64,000 bases of DNA from Knoxdaviesia capensis (Eukaryota; Ascomycota; Sordariomycetes; Microascales; Gondwanamycetaceae). Below, one piece after another: positions 49,336 to 60,092 of this stretch. Position 1 is the stretch's first letter; each line of letters starts with the position of its first letter. The stretch spans positions 1,115,825-1,179,824 of the forward strand of contig LNGK01000010.1 of assembly GCA_001510575.1 (NCBI GenBank). Direction: 5' to 3'. The position numbers and the translations under genes are program-made. The notes below the pieces were generated by a model. The model was given only the letters and a program-made list of their open reading frames with translations. It was not told where the DNA came from and made no database searches.

Positions 49336-50155
49336 ATGCATCTCCCGTCGCTCCTCCTCCTCCCCGTCCTGCTCCTCCTCACCCCGCCCACATCCGCCAA
49401 CACCGAGAAATCCATCTTCGTCGCCCCCGCCGCCGCCCCCGTGCCCCCCGCCCTGCTCGACCTCCCGCTGCCCGTGCTCTCGCCGGCCGCCCCGTCGCTG
49501 CGCCTCAACCTCTCAACCGCCGGCCCCGCCGGCCCCGACCCGTCCGCCCCGTGGTACGCCCCCGCCGGACCCGCCCCGCCCGCCGTGTCGTGGTTCCTGC
49601 TGGACGGCCTGGCCCCCGGCACGCGCTACGAGGCGCGCGTGTGCTGGGCCGCGACGGTTCGTTTTCCAACCCGCCCCCCCGCGGCGTTCCCGCGCGAGGC
49701 GCTTTCCCCCCCCAAAAAAAACCCCACCCAAAAACTAACACACTCTCCCACAGCAACCCACCGCAATCTCCGTGCGCACATACGACCTCTCCCTCCTCGC
49801 CACAACCCCGGACGTGATCGCCGCGCTCGCCGCGCTCGCCGCCCAGACCCCCGCGCTGCGCGGCCGCCCGCCGCCCGCCGAGCTGCCCGCCCCGGCGTCG
49901 CTGGTGCTCCTGCGCGTCGACGCCGCCGCCGACTCCTACTCCGACGCCACCGCCCCGCCGCCGCCGCTCGTGCTCGTCGACGTCATCCTCGACCCGTTCG
50001 TGCTGGGCGCTGTGCCCCGCTCGCTCGTGCCCACCGTCGCCTATATCCTCGCCGTCGCCCTGGCCGTCGTGTTCGGCGTTGTGCCCCGCGTGGTGGCGTA
50101 CATCGGCGCTGTTGCGGGCGCGGGAGAGGCGGCGCTGGAGAAGAAGAATGCGTGA
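49336..50155 (+). CDS. Small ER membrane protein, PGA1-like (putative GPI-mannosyltransferase II co-activator)
   Basis: Two exons, 49336-49656 and 49754-50155, joining in phase 0 (240 residues). The signal peptide is MHLPSLLLLPVLLLLTPPTSA; the start was chosen because upstream in-frame residues would block it. The lumenal part has WFLLDGLAPGTRYEARVCWA and QPTAISVRTYDLS, a pattern I associate with the fungal Pga1 family. One C-terminal membrane segment lies near residues 199-225 (LVPTVAYILAVALAVVFGVV), followed by a short tail ending EKKNA, a possible ER-retrieval-like KKxx variant. Yeast Pga1 assists Gpi18 in adding the second mannose of GPI anchors in the ER. The family call is from memory and moderate; the secretory type I topology is well supported. 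Confidence 0.75.
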
Positions 50156-50749
50156 GCGCGTGTGTGTGTGGGGGGGGCAGGGAATACATAGATTGGGTTA
50201 GAACACTGGCGTTAGATATAAAAGGTTCGGTATTACATGGCTTCGTTTTTGTCAAGCCCGGGGGGGTTCAAGTTAGGATTTCCTTGATTCATTTTACTAT
50301 ATGGACACATATTACGCACACACAAAGTCCCCAGTACACACATATGCCTTGGTAGACACAGGGAAAGACGGCGGAAAGACGCAATTCGAGAGCGAGGTTG
50401 TAGAGATTAACAGAAAAGAACAGACGACATGGGGTGTTTCATTAAGAAAAAAAAGAGACGTGAGAACAAGACCAGAAGAAGGAACAGGAACTTGGGTGGG
50501 TAAAACGAGCAATGGAAAAGCAAAAACCGCGGAGAAGCTCCAAGGAAACAGCCGACACGGCAAAAACAAAAGGGAAATTATGAATCATAGCACTCCCAAG
50601 GAATCTAAAAACAAGAGAGGACCCCATGAGAGACAATCACCAGACACCTATTCATCCGCTTCGGAGGAAAGAAAAAAAAGGAATCTCCCATCCATCCAAC
50701 ACCGCGAAAACACAAATGAAAGAGACGTACACACAAACCTCCCCCGCCT
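50156..50749. other. Convergent spacer, nothing recognised
   Basis: The 3' flanks of the PGA1-like and WW-domain genes; A-rich on the plus strand. No gene was seen. Confidence 0.5.
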
Positions 50750-52151
50750 TTAGTAATGTGGGTTAGCTCCGAACTGGCCCTGCGGCGGGCCGCCCGAAGG
50801 CGGCGGCGGGTAGTTCATGTTGCTATTGGTGTTGTTGTTGGGGTAGCCCTGGTGTTGGCCATACTGCTGGTTGTTGTAGCCTCCCGAGGCAGGGCTCGGC
50901 GCGCTGTACGAGTTCTGGCCATACTGGCTGGTCGGGGGAGGCGCATACTGAGTGGGAGGAGGAGCGTATTGGGTGGAGGGCGCGGCGTAGGAGGGCGTGT
51001 GAGACGGGGGCGCGCCGGTGGACGGAGGGGGAGCGTAGGAGGTCGCGGCCGGCGCCGAGGCAGCAGGCGCGCCGGAGCCGGGGGACTGGTAGGCGGTGGG
51101 GGGAGCGTGGCCGTCGTAGGTACCGCTAGACCCGGAATTCGAGTAGCCAAAGTTCTGGTTCTGCATCGGTGGCGCGCACGGCGGTTAGACACGCGATCAC
51201 GGTGCATCTCGTCGAAAGGGAGCAAAACTTACCGACTGCTTGCCGTGACCCAAGAACGACGACACACCGCCAAACATAGCACCAGCAAGACCACCAGCAC
51301 CAGCCGAGTGAGCAGCACCCGAGGTGGAGCCGCCGTGGAAGTTTTGCGCGGTGCTTGATGAGCTGGAGGACGTATTGTGCTGCTGTTGCTGCTGCTGAGG
51401 CTTGCTCGATCCGGACGAAAAGAGACCTGAGGCCAGCTGGCCGACGAGCTTGCCGGTGGAGTTCTTACCTCCCGACGAGCTGCCGCCGTGGCCGCTGGAG
51501 CTGAGGGAGCCGACCAGTTGGCCGGCAAGGCCGAGAGCACCACCGCTGGAGCTGTGTCCGCTGTTGGAGGACTGCTTGCCGCCAGAGAGGCTGCCGACGA
51601 GCTGGCCCGCGAGGCCGAGGGGGCTAGAGTTGTTTTTCTTGTGCGGCTTGTTGCCACCGCTGAGGAGGGCATTCATAGCCATGCTCTGTAAGAAACGGGG
51701 GGAAAGGGGTTAGTTGGGCCTTCAGGCTGGGCGCATTTTGACTCGACAAGACTCAGTATATCAAGTCTTGAAGCCTTTGAGGGCGTCGTCGCAAAGCCAC
51801 AGTAGAGTATCAGTCACTTACGCCGAGACCGCGGTCGCCAGCGGGGCCATCAACACCTCTCGAGCCGTCGGTAGGTAGGACGGGCTCCATGGTACCGTCG
51901 GGCAGACGTCTCGACTGCGAACCATCGGGGAAGGTGACAATTTCCGCGGAGGGCGTGCCGTAGGGGTGTTCGGAGGCCGGCAGCGGGGTCATGCCGGTGG
52001 GCACGGGCTGGGTGGGAACATCCCACTGCGAAACTCCGGTGGAGAGTTGCACGAAGTAGTATCTTCCGCTAGCCGCGTCCCACTGGGCAATCCAGCCGGC
52101 AGGCAGCGGCGGCGGCGCAAAGGACGGGCCGGGGGAAGTCGGGCCAGCCAT
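50750..52151 (-). CDS. WW-domain protein with Gly/Ser/Gln- and Pro/Tyr-rich low-complexity regions
   Basis: Exons 51822-52151, 51233-51685 and 50750-51160, all phase 0 (397 residues). A WW domain spans about residues 15-48 (LPAGWIAQWDAASGRYYFVQ, then GVSQWDVPTQP; Trp20, Tyr31-Phe33, Trp43, Pro46), so it probably binds Pro-rich ligands. Exon 2 is Gly/Ser-rich with three related segments (LGLAGQLVGSL twice, GKLVGQLASGL once) and a Gln/Ser run. Exon 3 is Pro/Tyr/Gln/Asn-rich with repeats of QYAPPPT and ends QFGANPHY, prion-like in composition. The 5' leader probably contains an intron (acceptor TTACCAG near 52197, a strong donor GTATGT near 53231). The function is unknown. Confidence 0.85.
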
Positions 52152-53666
52152 TGGGAAGGAGACGGACGGTATGTAGCGGGAGTCGAAGAAGAACCTGGTA
52201 AGAAAGAAAGTGCAGGGTTAGTGAACCGGAGGAGGGAGTTGTGGGCTATATAGCAGGCTGTATCAAACACTCTGAGAGAGGGGCGATAGCGTGAGGAGGG
52301 GTGACGAGGAAGGCGAAACAGAGACACAGAGCGGCATTAGCGAAGGGGGCAGAGATGTGCAGTGGAGTGATGACGATAGACCGCGCATAAGCACATACAA
52401 CTTGGTGGAAGTCTAGACCCAGTACTGGAATAGCCGCAGAGATGGGTCAAGAGAAGGGGAAGAGAAGGAGAGAGGAGGAAGAAAATGAAGAAGAAAGGGA
52501 ATCTGCAGGAGGAGTATTTTTGAATTCAGCTATAGTGGGCGGCTAGAAGGCACAGGAGGAACAATAGGCCAGACAATACAAGACAGCCAAACGTGAAGAA
52601 GGCACAGGAACAAAGTCTGAGGAGAAAACGATATCTGGAATCGAATGGGGCAGAGATATGGAGATATATATAAAGAGAAGAATCCAAGAACAAGGCAAGT
52701 CTCACAGAAATATAGTCAACAGCCTAGTTGAAGGAGGGAGAATCTCTAAACCTAGAAGAGATCATTTCTTAGAAAGAGTGAAGCAATCGACTATAATGCA
52801 GCTAACCACTATAGCAGAAGGAATCATCTAGTATAGCGTGGTAGCCCTCCTAAGATCGCTATCTGGGATAGTGCAATTAACGAAGCATCGCCCACTTCAG
52901 TTGAAGAAACCCTCCGAAATGACACGACAGCCGGACAGAAAAAAAGGGCACAGCGGCAACAAGACACCCAAAAAAGCAGGGTCTTCCTGATGGTTTTGAG
53001 CCGATGGCTAACGGCGGATTTCTGCTAGGAGGGAACCAAAACAAAAAGGAGGGGCGTGTGCAGATCTGGAATGAATTGAGGCGCAAGCAAGTGAGCCGAA
53101 CAGAAAGAAAAAGATGGTGGGGGGGAGGGAAACCAGACCAACGCCAAACAAATTGAAGCTGATGCTCGAGGGAGGCGCAGACTTGGAATATTCTGGCGAG
53201 ACACACACACACACACACAAACGAAACATACCTGGGATCCGAGATTTGACGACACGAAAACTCAGTCTTGTTGGGTGAGAGAGCCTGGACCAACAACAAC
53301 GACACAATCCAGAGAACTGGAGGAAGAAGAGGAACCCTGGGAACATCCAAAAGGCGGGGAAGAAATGATGGAGAGACGAGAGAAGTAAATCCCAGTCAAA
53401 AAAAAAAAAAAGAGAATGACTGGGAGAAAAGTGGGGCGTGAGTGTTCTTTAGGGTTGGGGTGTGCGGAGGGGGAAATGTGCACAGAACGGAGACGGAGGG
53501 TTGCGATGGTAACTTCAACGTTTTGCAATTATTATCTTCTACCACTGTTTCTAAAGGTATCTAAAAAGGCGAGATGGTTCCAAATTCCAGATTCACATAT
53601 TAATCTCTCCACCACGTGGGTGTCTTCGTTCATGACGAGCAAGTTGCACACCCAACATCTCGCACA
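52152..53666. other. Leader/promoter of the WW-domain gene
   Basis: No protein gene was recognised. On the minus strand, CCCAG followed by GTATGT near 53231 and an acceptor near 52197 could bound a 5'-UTR intron of about 1 kb. A TG/CA run lies at 53200-53219. Confidence 0.4.
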
Positions 53667-54337
53667 TCATTTCTTCGCGATAGGAGCAGTGGGCAGCTAC
53701 AAAGTTGTATGCATCAGTATTAGCGAGTGGTCCAAGTCAGGAGGCAATTTCAACGCCCACTTACACCGTACTGGAATCTCTGCTTCGGTCTGTGGGGCGA
53801 GGGGAGCCCAGCGCCAAAGAACTCCTCCATCGTCTTCTCCACAGAGGCAGGCATCTCCTCGACCATCGTGTCCGCCGAGTCCGACAGATCGGCCTCAGCC
53901 GTGGTGTCTGGCGCGGCACCGGCGCCCGCCGCCGCTGCCGCCGGCTTGCGGGCCTTCCAGGAGCGCTTCAGCTCGCTGCAGCGGCGGTGCAGGCCCGACC
54001 ACAGCCAGATCTGGCGCTTGGCGTGCGTGTGCACGAACAGCTGCACGTCGACGTCCCTCCCCGACATCGTCATCGTCTGGTAGATGTGCTTGTGGCTGCC
54101 GTCGGCCTCGCTGCCGTAGTGCTGCTTCTCGCACCGCCAGAACTTGGACGCCGAGTACCTGTACGTGAAGTTGAAGCGCGGCTCGCAGCACGTCCGGCGC
54201 CGCTCCGGGTACAGGTAGTTCTCGACCAGCGACGTCTTGGCGCTCGCCTTGTGCGCTTCGAACTCGGCCGGGTCGACCAGCGATGCATGGATGACTCGGC
54301 TGGTCCGCGCGGAGGTAGGGGCGGTGGTGGCTCCCAT
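53667..54337 (-). CDS. Unidentified conserved-looking 200-aa protein
   Basis: Exons 53765-54337 and 53667-53696; the junction (GGT, then CTG, phase 0, donor GTAAGT, acceptor TTTGTAG) changes the end from VSGR to LPTAPIAKK. The protein starts MGATTAPTSARTSRVIHASL. The core has PERRRTCCEPRFNFTYRYSA, SKFWRCEKQHYGSEADGSHK, HIYQTMTMSGRDVDVQLFVH and IWLWSGLHRRCSELKRSWK. Four cysteines and several Trp/His are spaced as in a folded basic domain, followed by an Ala/Gly linker and an acidic helix. No membrane segment or signal peptide. I do not recognise the family. GGGTTAAACCCTAAC lies at 54571-54585, about 235 bp before the start. Confidence 0.75.
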
Positions 54338-54570
54338 GGTTGAGGTGATGATGATGAGAACTTTCTTTTTGGACGGATGATTTGCGAAGAGAAGAGAAGA
54401 AGAAGAGAAAGAGAGATGGGGAAGAAGAAGCTGGGGGAGATGAGGGGTTAAGTGAGCAGATAGGGGACCCCTCCGAGTTCAGCCCATATTCCCTCACTCT
54501 CTCTATACGAGGCCGTCTGCTTTCGGAATCCATCACTGACTGTTCAACCGTGATGAACGCGGTTTTATAC

Positions 54571-54585
54571 GGGTTAAACCCTAAC
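54571..54585. promoter_or_regulatory. Telobox-like element GGGTTAAACCCTAAC
   Basis: Partly palindromic AACCCTAA/GGGTTAA element, about 235 bp before the start of the unidentified gene at 54337. Confidence 0.5.
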
Positions 54586-56294
54586 GGTTGTTGACGTCTC
54601 CGGAATATCAAAGGTTGGTCCTGATTTCTGACTGCATCCACATTGAAGCTTGATAGCTGTCCGGATGCTTCTGGTACCACTTGAAAGTACGCCCCAAGTC
54701 AAGCGTAGCTTCTGGTGAGCCAGATTGGGACGCCAGGCTTCGCTAACGTGTAGAGAACAGTGAGATGGATTCATTACATGAAGCCCGTGAATCAGAGCTT
54801 CCAGATATCCAGCGAGCAAGGTGTGGTCAACATCATGACTATCGATTGTAGCTTGCCTGAACCAGCGCTGGGCCTCGAGGATCACATACTCCTTTGATAT
54901 AGGAATGCCCTGCTGCTCGAAGACGAGCATCAATCCGCCGTCATTTAAGGCAGGGAGGCCATCCCGTTTAAACCACAAACGCTGGTAACGGAGATTACCG
55001 CAGCTTCCAGAGCTAGCGCTTTGTTTGAAGGATGTAAATAGGTCAATGGCGTAACGGACTACGAAACATCGCTACCGCTACTTCCTCCCGGGTTGCCCGT
55101 GGGGATTGCGGTAAACTTGTGTGGCCCTCCATCATATCGGATCCACTAGACAAGGAACTGGACGAGGCTGACGCTGCAGACCCTCAGTCCAGAGTTTGAC
55201 GTGAGCTCATGCCCTCGAAGTGGACGTAGGAAGGGGTTCGACTAGGATGAGCAGCGTCTCCGTGAGATTCGAGAACAATATAGGTATTCTGAAGGCATGT
55301 CTCAGCAACCACGGTGTCGTCCGCGCCTGCTGCCGGTGTCTTGAAAAAAAAGGGGGATAGGGAGGCCAGGCCTAGTGGGGGACTTTCAGGGGCCAAGTTC
55401 TCAGGAACTGCAAGAGCGAGAGAGGAGATGAGCCACCGACCGCCATGGGGCCCGGCCCGGGGAGTCTCGGCCGGGGATATCGGCCCACTTGACGAGAATC
55501 TTTGGCGACGGAGCTGCAAATCCAACGTTTGCAGACTTTTCTAGAGCAACCGGGGGAAAAGGTGCTTAGGAGAACCTAAGACTATCTGGATTGTGAAGAG
55601 TATCCGGCGAGAGAACACATACCTGCATATTTGGGGTCAGCTTGCAATGTAAGGAGACGTTTTGATGGATGTAGGCAATATTATTTGTGAGTCTCGGTCC
55701 GGAAACTCCTCGTGGCAGAGCTGAGCCACGGCTATCAGCGCCGTAGCGATAATGGGATCATGAACGAGGCAGCAGAATGAAAGAGTTGTCTGCAGGACAG
55801 CGGGTACTCTTTTGCCGTCAACCTGCAAGTCCAGGTCGTCAATGCCACTGTAGGATATGATAGTCAACCTGTAGGATATGATAGTTAACTTGATTGGGGG
55901 TGAAATGATGAGGAAGTGCTCTTACAAGGTCTTAAGCACAGGATTGCCGTCAGTTTCACACGGAATCCGAGCACAGACCCGAGATCCTGGACACGGACGT
56001 TCCGGTCCGAAACTTCATCTCCGCCTCCTCGTCCTTTGGGAGATCGAACTTTTCTGGCGGTGGTGGATTTTCCGGTGATGGGGACTTGGCAAACGAGATG
56101 TTGAGCAGCTTGATCTGGGCTTCCCACCACCGGATGGGCTCAATCCATACATATGTCTGCTTCTTGGAGCGATCTTGGATCAGCGATAGAATAGACGAGG
56201 CTTGGGCTTCGGCTTCATAGGGCTGACATGACGACTCTATGATGTCTAACTTGATAGGGCGGGATTTGGAAGAGAGCAGAAGAATGAGATACAT
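54574..56294 (-). pseudogene. Decayed multi-exon gene of unknown fungal family
   Basis: Three exon-like segments on the minus strand: about 55926-56294 (MYLILLLSSKSRPIKLDIIE, YVWIEPIRWWEAQIKLLNIS), 55623-55847 (GIDDLDLQVDGKRVPAVLQT, ILPTSIKTSPY) and 54574-55540 (CLQNTYIVLESHGDAAHPSR, RWFRQATIDSHDVDHTLLAG, LEALIHGLHV). Splice sites GTAAGA/CTACAG and GTATGT/CTCTAG are still visible. Breaks: a frame change near 55980-56020 between the first frame and the one that splices correctly; in-frame TGA at 55637-55639 and 55184-55186; and a one-base frame change near 55060-55068, across which EEVAVAMF and VVRYAIDLFTSFKQ otherwise read on naturally. The family was not recognised. Alternatively, more introns could explain some breaks, but not the 55184 stop, which has open frame on both sides. 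Confidence 0.65.
55848..55889. repeat. 21-bp tandem duplication of a 3' splice region
   Basis: Two adjacent 21-bp copies of CTGTAGGATATGATAGTCAA plus C, differing by one C/T. On the minus strand each copy carries an AACTATCATATCCTACAG-like acceptor with a possible branch site. Confidence 0.85.
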
Positions 56295-57494
56295 TCTATA
56301 GGAGTAGTTGAAGTTTGGATCCGCGTTTTTGGTGAAGTGGAAGGGAAGGTGACCACCGGAAAAGCTCTAGGGTTAAACCCGACTCCTAAAGGTCCGGCGC
56401 GCGAAGCCAACATCTCTCCGTCAAGACGACCATATGTGTGGCCAGCTGAAACTAGTGAGTAAATCTTCCGAATTCCCTGGAACATTTCCGGGATTTTGCT
56501 ATCACTCGTTCCGGCGATGCATCAAGCTGAGAAGCGCCTCATCGCAGCATCAGCGGGCAGAATCCCGGACAGATAGATCCCAGGAGCAAAGAACGCCGGA
56601 CCGGAGGCAGCCGACGCGCGCTCCAGCTGATATCAGGTGGCTTGCCGGGCAGTTTCGCAGGATGGCTGCCCCGTGCGCGGGCGTGTGGCTTTTGGTGTGT
56701 ATCCCGTGGATATGTCGCGGCGTCAAGTCCCGCCCTCCCTGTTTCGTTCTTGCTCCTGTTCGTGCACTTTCTCCAGCCGCGGCTGTGATAGAAAAAGATT
56801 TTGTTTAAAAGAAAGATGAGAAACTCCCCGGCTTGGATGGTAACCATTGCTCTAACCCTTTTCTGCCTTCCCATTGTTTGTGAACCCTTAGCGGAAGGGG
56901 GCCTCCAAAGCACGTCCCCTCATGGGCGGACACAGAGCGTATGCCCCGTCGACATGTAGACTCCGCGAAATTGGCTGGGATTGGCTGCCTCAAGCCTCAC
57001 TGTGAAGCATAGGATACTTGGACCTATGCGGACAACAGTTCAGATACCCGCGCTGTACCGTGGGCCTCTTGGAGCGAAAGGCAGAAGCATCCAGGGTCGA
57101 ACCCACGATATGCTGCTCCCTCTTCTTAACCATGACCGACTTGATGTAATCTTCCTGCATAGACACCTACATTCTCGAAGACAAGACTTGAAGACAGGAC
57201 TTGAAGACAACAAGGGGGATACACACGCAAGGTCGACAGACACATATCCACAAGACGCTACAGAGTGATATACAAGACTCGGCCCACCCGGGCCGGGAGC
57301 TCCACAAAACCGGGATGATTTCTCCCATATCCAGAAGTCTGGCGCTTGATTCCTTCCTGCACTAAAGACTAAGCGGGTACCGCTCCAATGAAGTGGTGGG
57401 AATAGACTGCATCCTCGGACACACAAGACCGCAAGCGCCCAAGAGGAGAGGAGCGGCACTGAGCCCTCCTCACCGACACAGAGCGATACGGCGC
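56295..57494. other. Intergenic, nothing convincing
   Basis: CTAGGGTTAAACCC at 56367-56380 lies about 75 bp before the start of the decayed gene. A 124-codon open frame at 56434-56808 (+) has no recognisable domain. A GGGTTCGACCC-like string (minus strand, about 57090) does not fold into a tRNA T-arm with a matching acceptor stem. Confidence 0.5.
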
Positions 57495-59482
57495 TCACTC
57501 GGCACCCCACACCCCCAAAGTCCAGCTCCGATCCGCCGCCCCGCCCGCCCCGCGCCCAAGCCCGCCGCCCCCAACACTCTGCCGCGTGTGCCCCGCCCGC
57601 GCCCCGCCCGCACCACCCGCCCCGCCCGCGCCACCCGTCGCACCGCCCGGCACATCCACCTCGCCCGCGCGGACCGCGCCCGCCGGGCCGGCCGCCACCC
57701 ACGCATCGCGCTCGACCCCGGCCACCGCGACCACTTTGGCCTGGCAGGCCAGACTGGCGCCCGCCCACGCGCCCACGCTTTCCAGCGCGCGCACGACGCC
57801 GTGGAGAGGCGGTGCGGCGGCGGCCGCGGCGGCTGCCGCGCCGCCGGGCCCGTTGCGCGCAGCCGCCTGCTTGCGCAGCGCCGCCTCAACCATGTCGGGC
57901 TCGGGCTGCGCGTTGGCGGCGTCGTGCCACACGCCGTCCTCGGCGGTAGCCGCTGCCGCGCCGGCGCCGGCGCCGGCCAGGGCCGCAGTCTTGGGACTCG
58001 TGGACACCTCGCCTGGCGGCGCCGCCCGCGCGGCCTGCCGTGACGCAGCCGGCGAGGTCGGGACCGCGGGGTGGGTGCGGCGCAGCTTCGGGTTGCTCTT
58101 GTACTGGTCGACAGCGCGGCCGGTGACGGGATCCCAGCCGCGCGCGTGCACCAGGGCCTCCAGCTCGTCAAACACGCGCCCGCGCAGCCCGAGCACTTTG
58201 GCGCAGCCGCCGGTGAACAGGATGCGCGACATGCAGATGGCGCGCACGTCGATTGGGAGGTGCAGCAGGTGGGCGTACACCAGCATGTGCACGGGGAGCT
58301 CGTCGTCGTCGAAGCTGGCGGCCGAGAACTGCTTTTGGAAGAACGTGCGCTCGGTCACCTCGGCGAGCTGGCTGAACGGCACGGTGAGGCGGCGCGGCGG
58401 CTGGGTTGACCGCAGCGGGATCTCGATTGTTGGGTTCGCATGGGGGGGTGGCGGTGCGTCGTCGGTGTCGGCGTCCATCTCATCCTGCTCTTGTACTGTG
58501 GGCAGCCCGCTGTCCTCCACGGTGACGGTGGGACCCGGGGTGGCCTGGACCAGCGGCTTGCACCACAGCAGCCGCCGGGCAATCTCCTCACACTCGGCAA
58601 AGTCCAGCACGTGGTCGGCGTCGGCGTCGGCCTCGCTTTCTTGTACATCTTCTCCGCTTCCGCCCTGCATCAGGCTTTTCAGCAACCGGTGCAGCTCTTC
58701 CACCAGGAGCTTCCCCGCGCGGATACTGCTTGATGTCTGCACCTCGCGGTACTCGTATACGCTGGTCACCACCGTCTCCGACCAGCCCAGGTCCACGACC
58801 AGACCCGATCGTAACCCGGCGCCGACTGTACACATGACTGGAGAGGAGAGGAGCGAGATCGACGGCGACGCGAAGCGGATGAAGAGGACGTCGATGATTG
58901 TTGAGAGGAGGGGAATCGGGAGAGTCGAGGGAAGAACTAATGCCACGCGACGTGGCCGTGAGTCGATCAGAAGAAACCTGAGCCAGAAGCACCTCGTTAG
59001 TATACAAGGTGGGCACTTCAAGACTGAGAGAGAGGAATCCCTGACTTTGCAAACGCCTCACGGAGCACGCGATCCAACTTATCCTCCACAAGCCCCAGAT
59101 CCTCCCCGCGCACATCAGCCTGCCAGAGCTCATGGTCGCGGCCCCACGCCCGTCCGAGCGGCCGAGACCGCCACGCCGCACCGCCATCATACCCGCCCGC
59201 CGCAGTATCCCAATCGCGGAAATCCCCAACGCGGCGCTGCGCCGCCGGCCCCAGCGAGAGCTGAACCTTCGGCGCCGCGTCGCCCGCGAAGCCGACCCGC
59301 ACTACCCGCGTGCCGACCTCGACGATGATGAGGTCTTCCTCGGCCCGGAGAGTCGACGGCGACCCAAACGACGCCGCGAGGGGCCGTGGCGGAGTCTGCG
59401 TGAGCGAGGAACTGGGCGGCGTGGATGAGGGCGCGCGATCGTTGCGGATGTTCGTGATCGTGCGGTTGAGTGAGGTGGCCAT
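57495..59482 (-). CDS. ARP10: Actin-related protein ARP10/ARP11 (Neurospora RO-7 type), dynactin pointed-end subunit
   Basis: Exons 59046-59482 and 57495-58977 (639 residues). N-terminal Ser/Thr/Pro-rich extension, then actin-fold pieces EEDLIIVEVGTRVVRVGFAG (phosphate-1 region), VLREAFAK joined to FLLIDSRPRRVALVLPSTLP, GLRSGLVVDLGWSETVVTSV (phosphate-2 region), RILFTGGCAKVLGLRGRVFD (adenosine region) and a C-terminal WTLGVWGAE. The middle has a long acidic insert and, after YKSNPKLRR, an Ala/Gly/Pro-rich expansion, so the protein is much longer than canonical actin. RO-7/Arp11 caps the Arp1 filament of dynactin and supports dynein-driven transport. The intron donor is non-consensus (GTCAGG; GTCTTG is also in phase). 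ATG at 59482 is in a good context. Confidence 0.9.
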
Positions 59483-60092
59483 GGTAGTCAGGAGAGGACA
59501 GTGTCGAGTTGGGTGAGAGGGAGGATTGGTGTTGGATAATGGGAGAGAAGCAACGCTGGAGAGAAGAAAAGAAGAAAAGAAGAAAAACGAAAGGGCTGCC
59601 CGCTACAGAATGATCATCAATGCCGTTCAACTGCAAACCCAGAAATTGTTGATGGAACGAGTTGACGTTGGAAGCTTCAGAGCCCCGTTAAGCCGCTATC
59701 TGCGTTAGGCCAATATGCAAATATGCCCTAAAACTAGTTAGCGCTATAGCGGGGAGTTAGCATGGGGAAGCTAGGGTTAAGCCCTTAACACCTGCCTCCC
59801 TGAGATGAGTCCCAAGATGCCGTACGGAGAGGTATCTCTGGAATTCAGCACTCATATTCTACTCGTTTATCGTCCAACAGCACTTCTGAAATACTCTTTA
59901 CTGTCCGGATTCCATTTTCTCCCACATCGCTGAGCTGTGACAGTGTCTACGCAGAGTTCGTTCAAGAGGGAGGAGATTGTGGGGAGAGGAGGCTTCCCGA
60001 TCTCCTTCAGGTTCTTGATCTCCTTCAGGTTCTTGACACACTGGACTAGTTTTGATAGAAAGACCATCAAATAGAAGAGCGGGATGGCAACG
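59483..60092. other. ARP10 promoter and 3' flank of the broken kinase-like gene
   Basis: CTAGGGTTAAGCCC at 59771-59784 is about 290 bp before the ARP10 start. No gene was seen. Confidence 0.45.
60001..60036. repeat. 18-bp perfect tandem duplication
   Basis: Two adjacent copies of TCTCCTTCAGGTTCTTGA just beyond the kinase-like pseudogene. Confidence 0.9.

Noticed and set aside
56434..56808. 124-codon ATG-initiated plus-strand frame
   Set aside because: No recognisable domain and mixed composition, in a spacer beside a decayed gene.
57060..57135. GGGTTCGACCC on the minus strand as a possible tRNA T-arm
   Set aside because: The five-base stem does not pair around a seven-base loop and no acceptor or D-arm could be placed.
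57586..59328. 580-codon plus-strand frame
   Set aside because: Antisense to ARP10; Pro/Ala/Arg-rich noise from GC-rich third positions.
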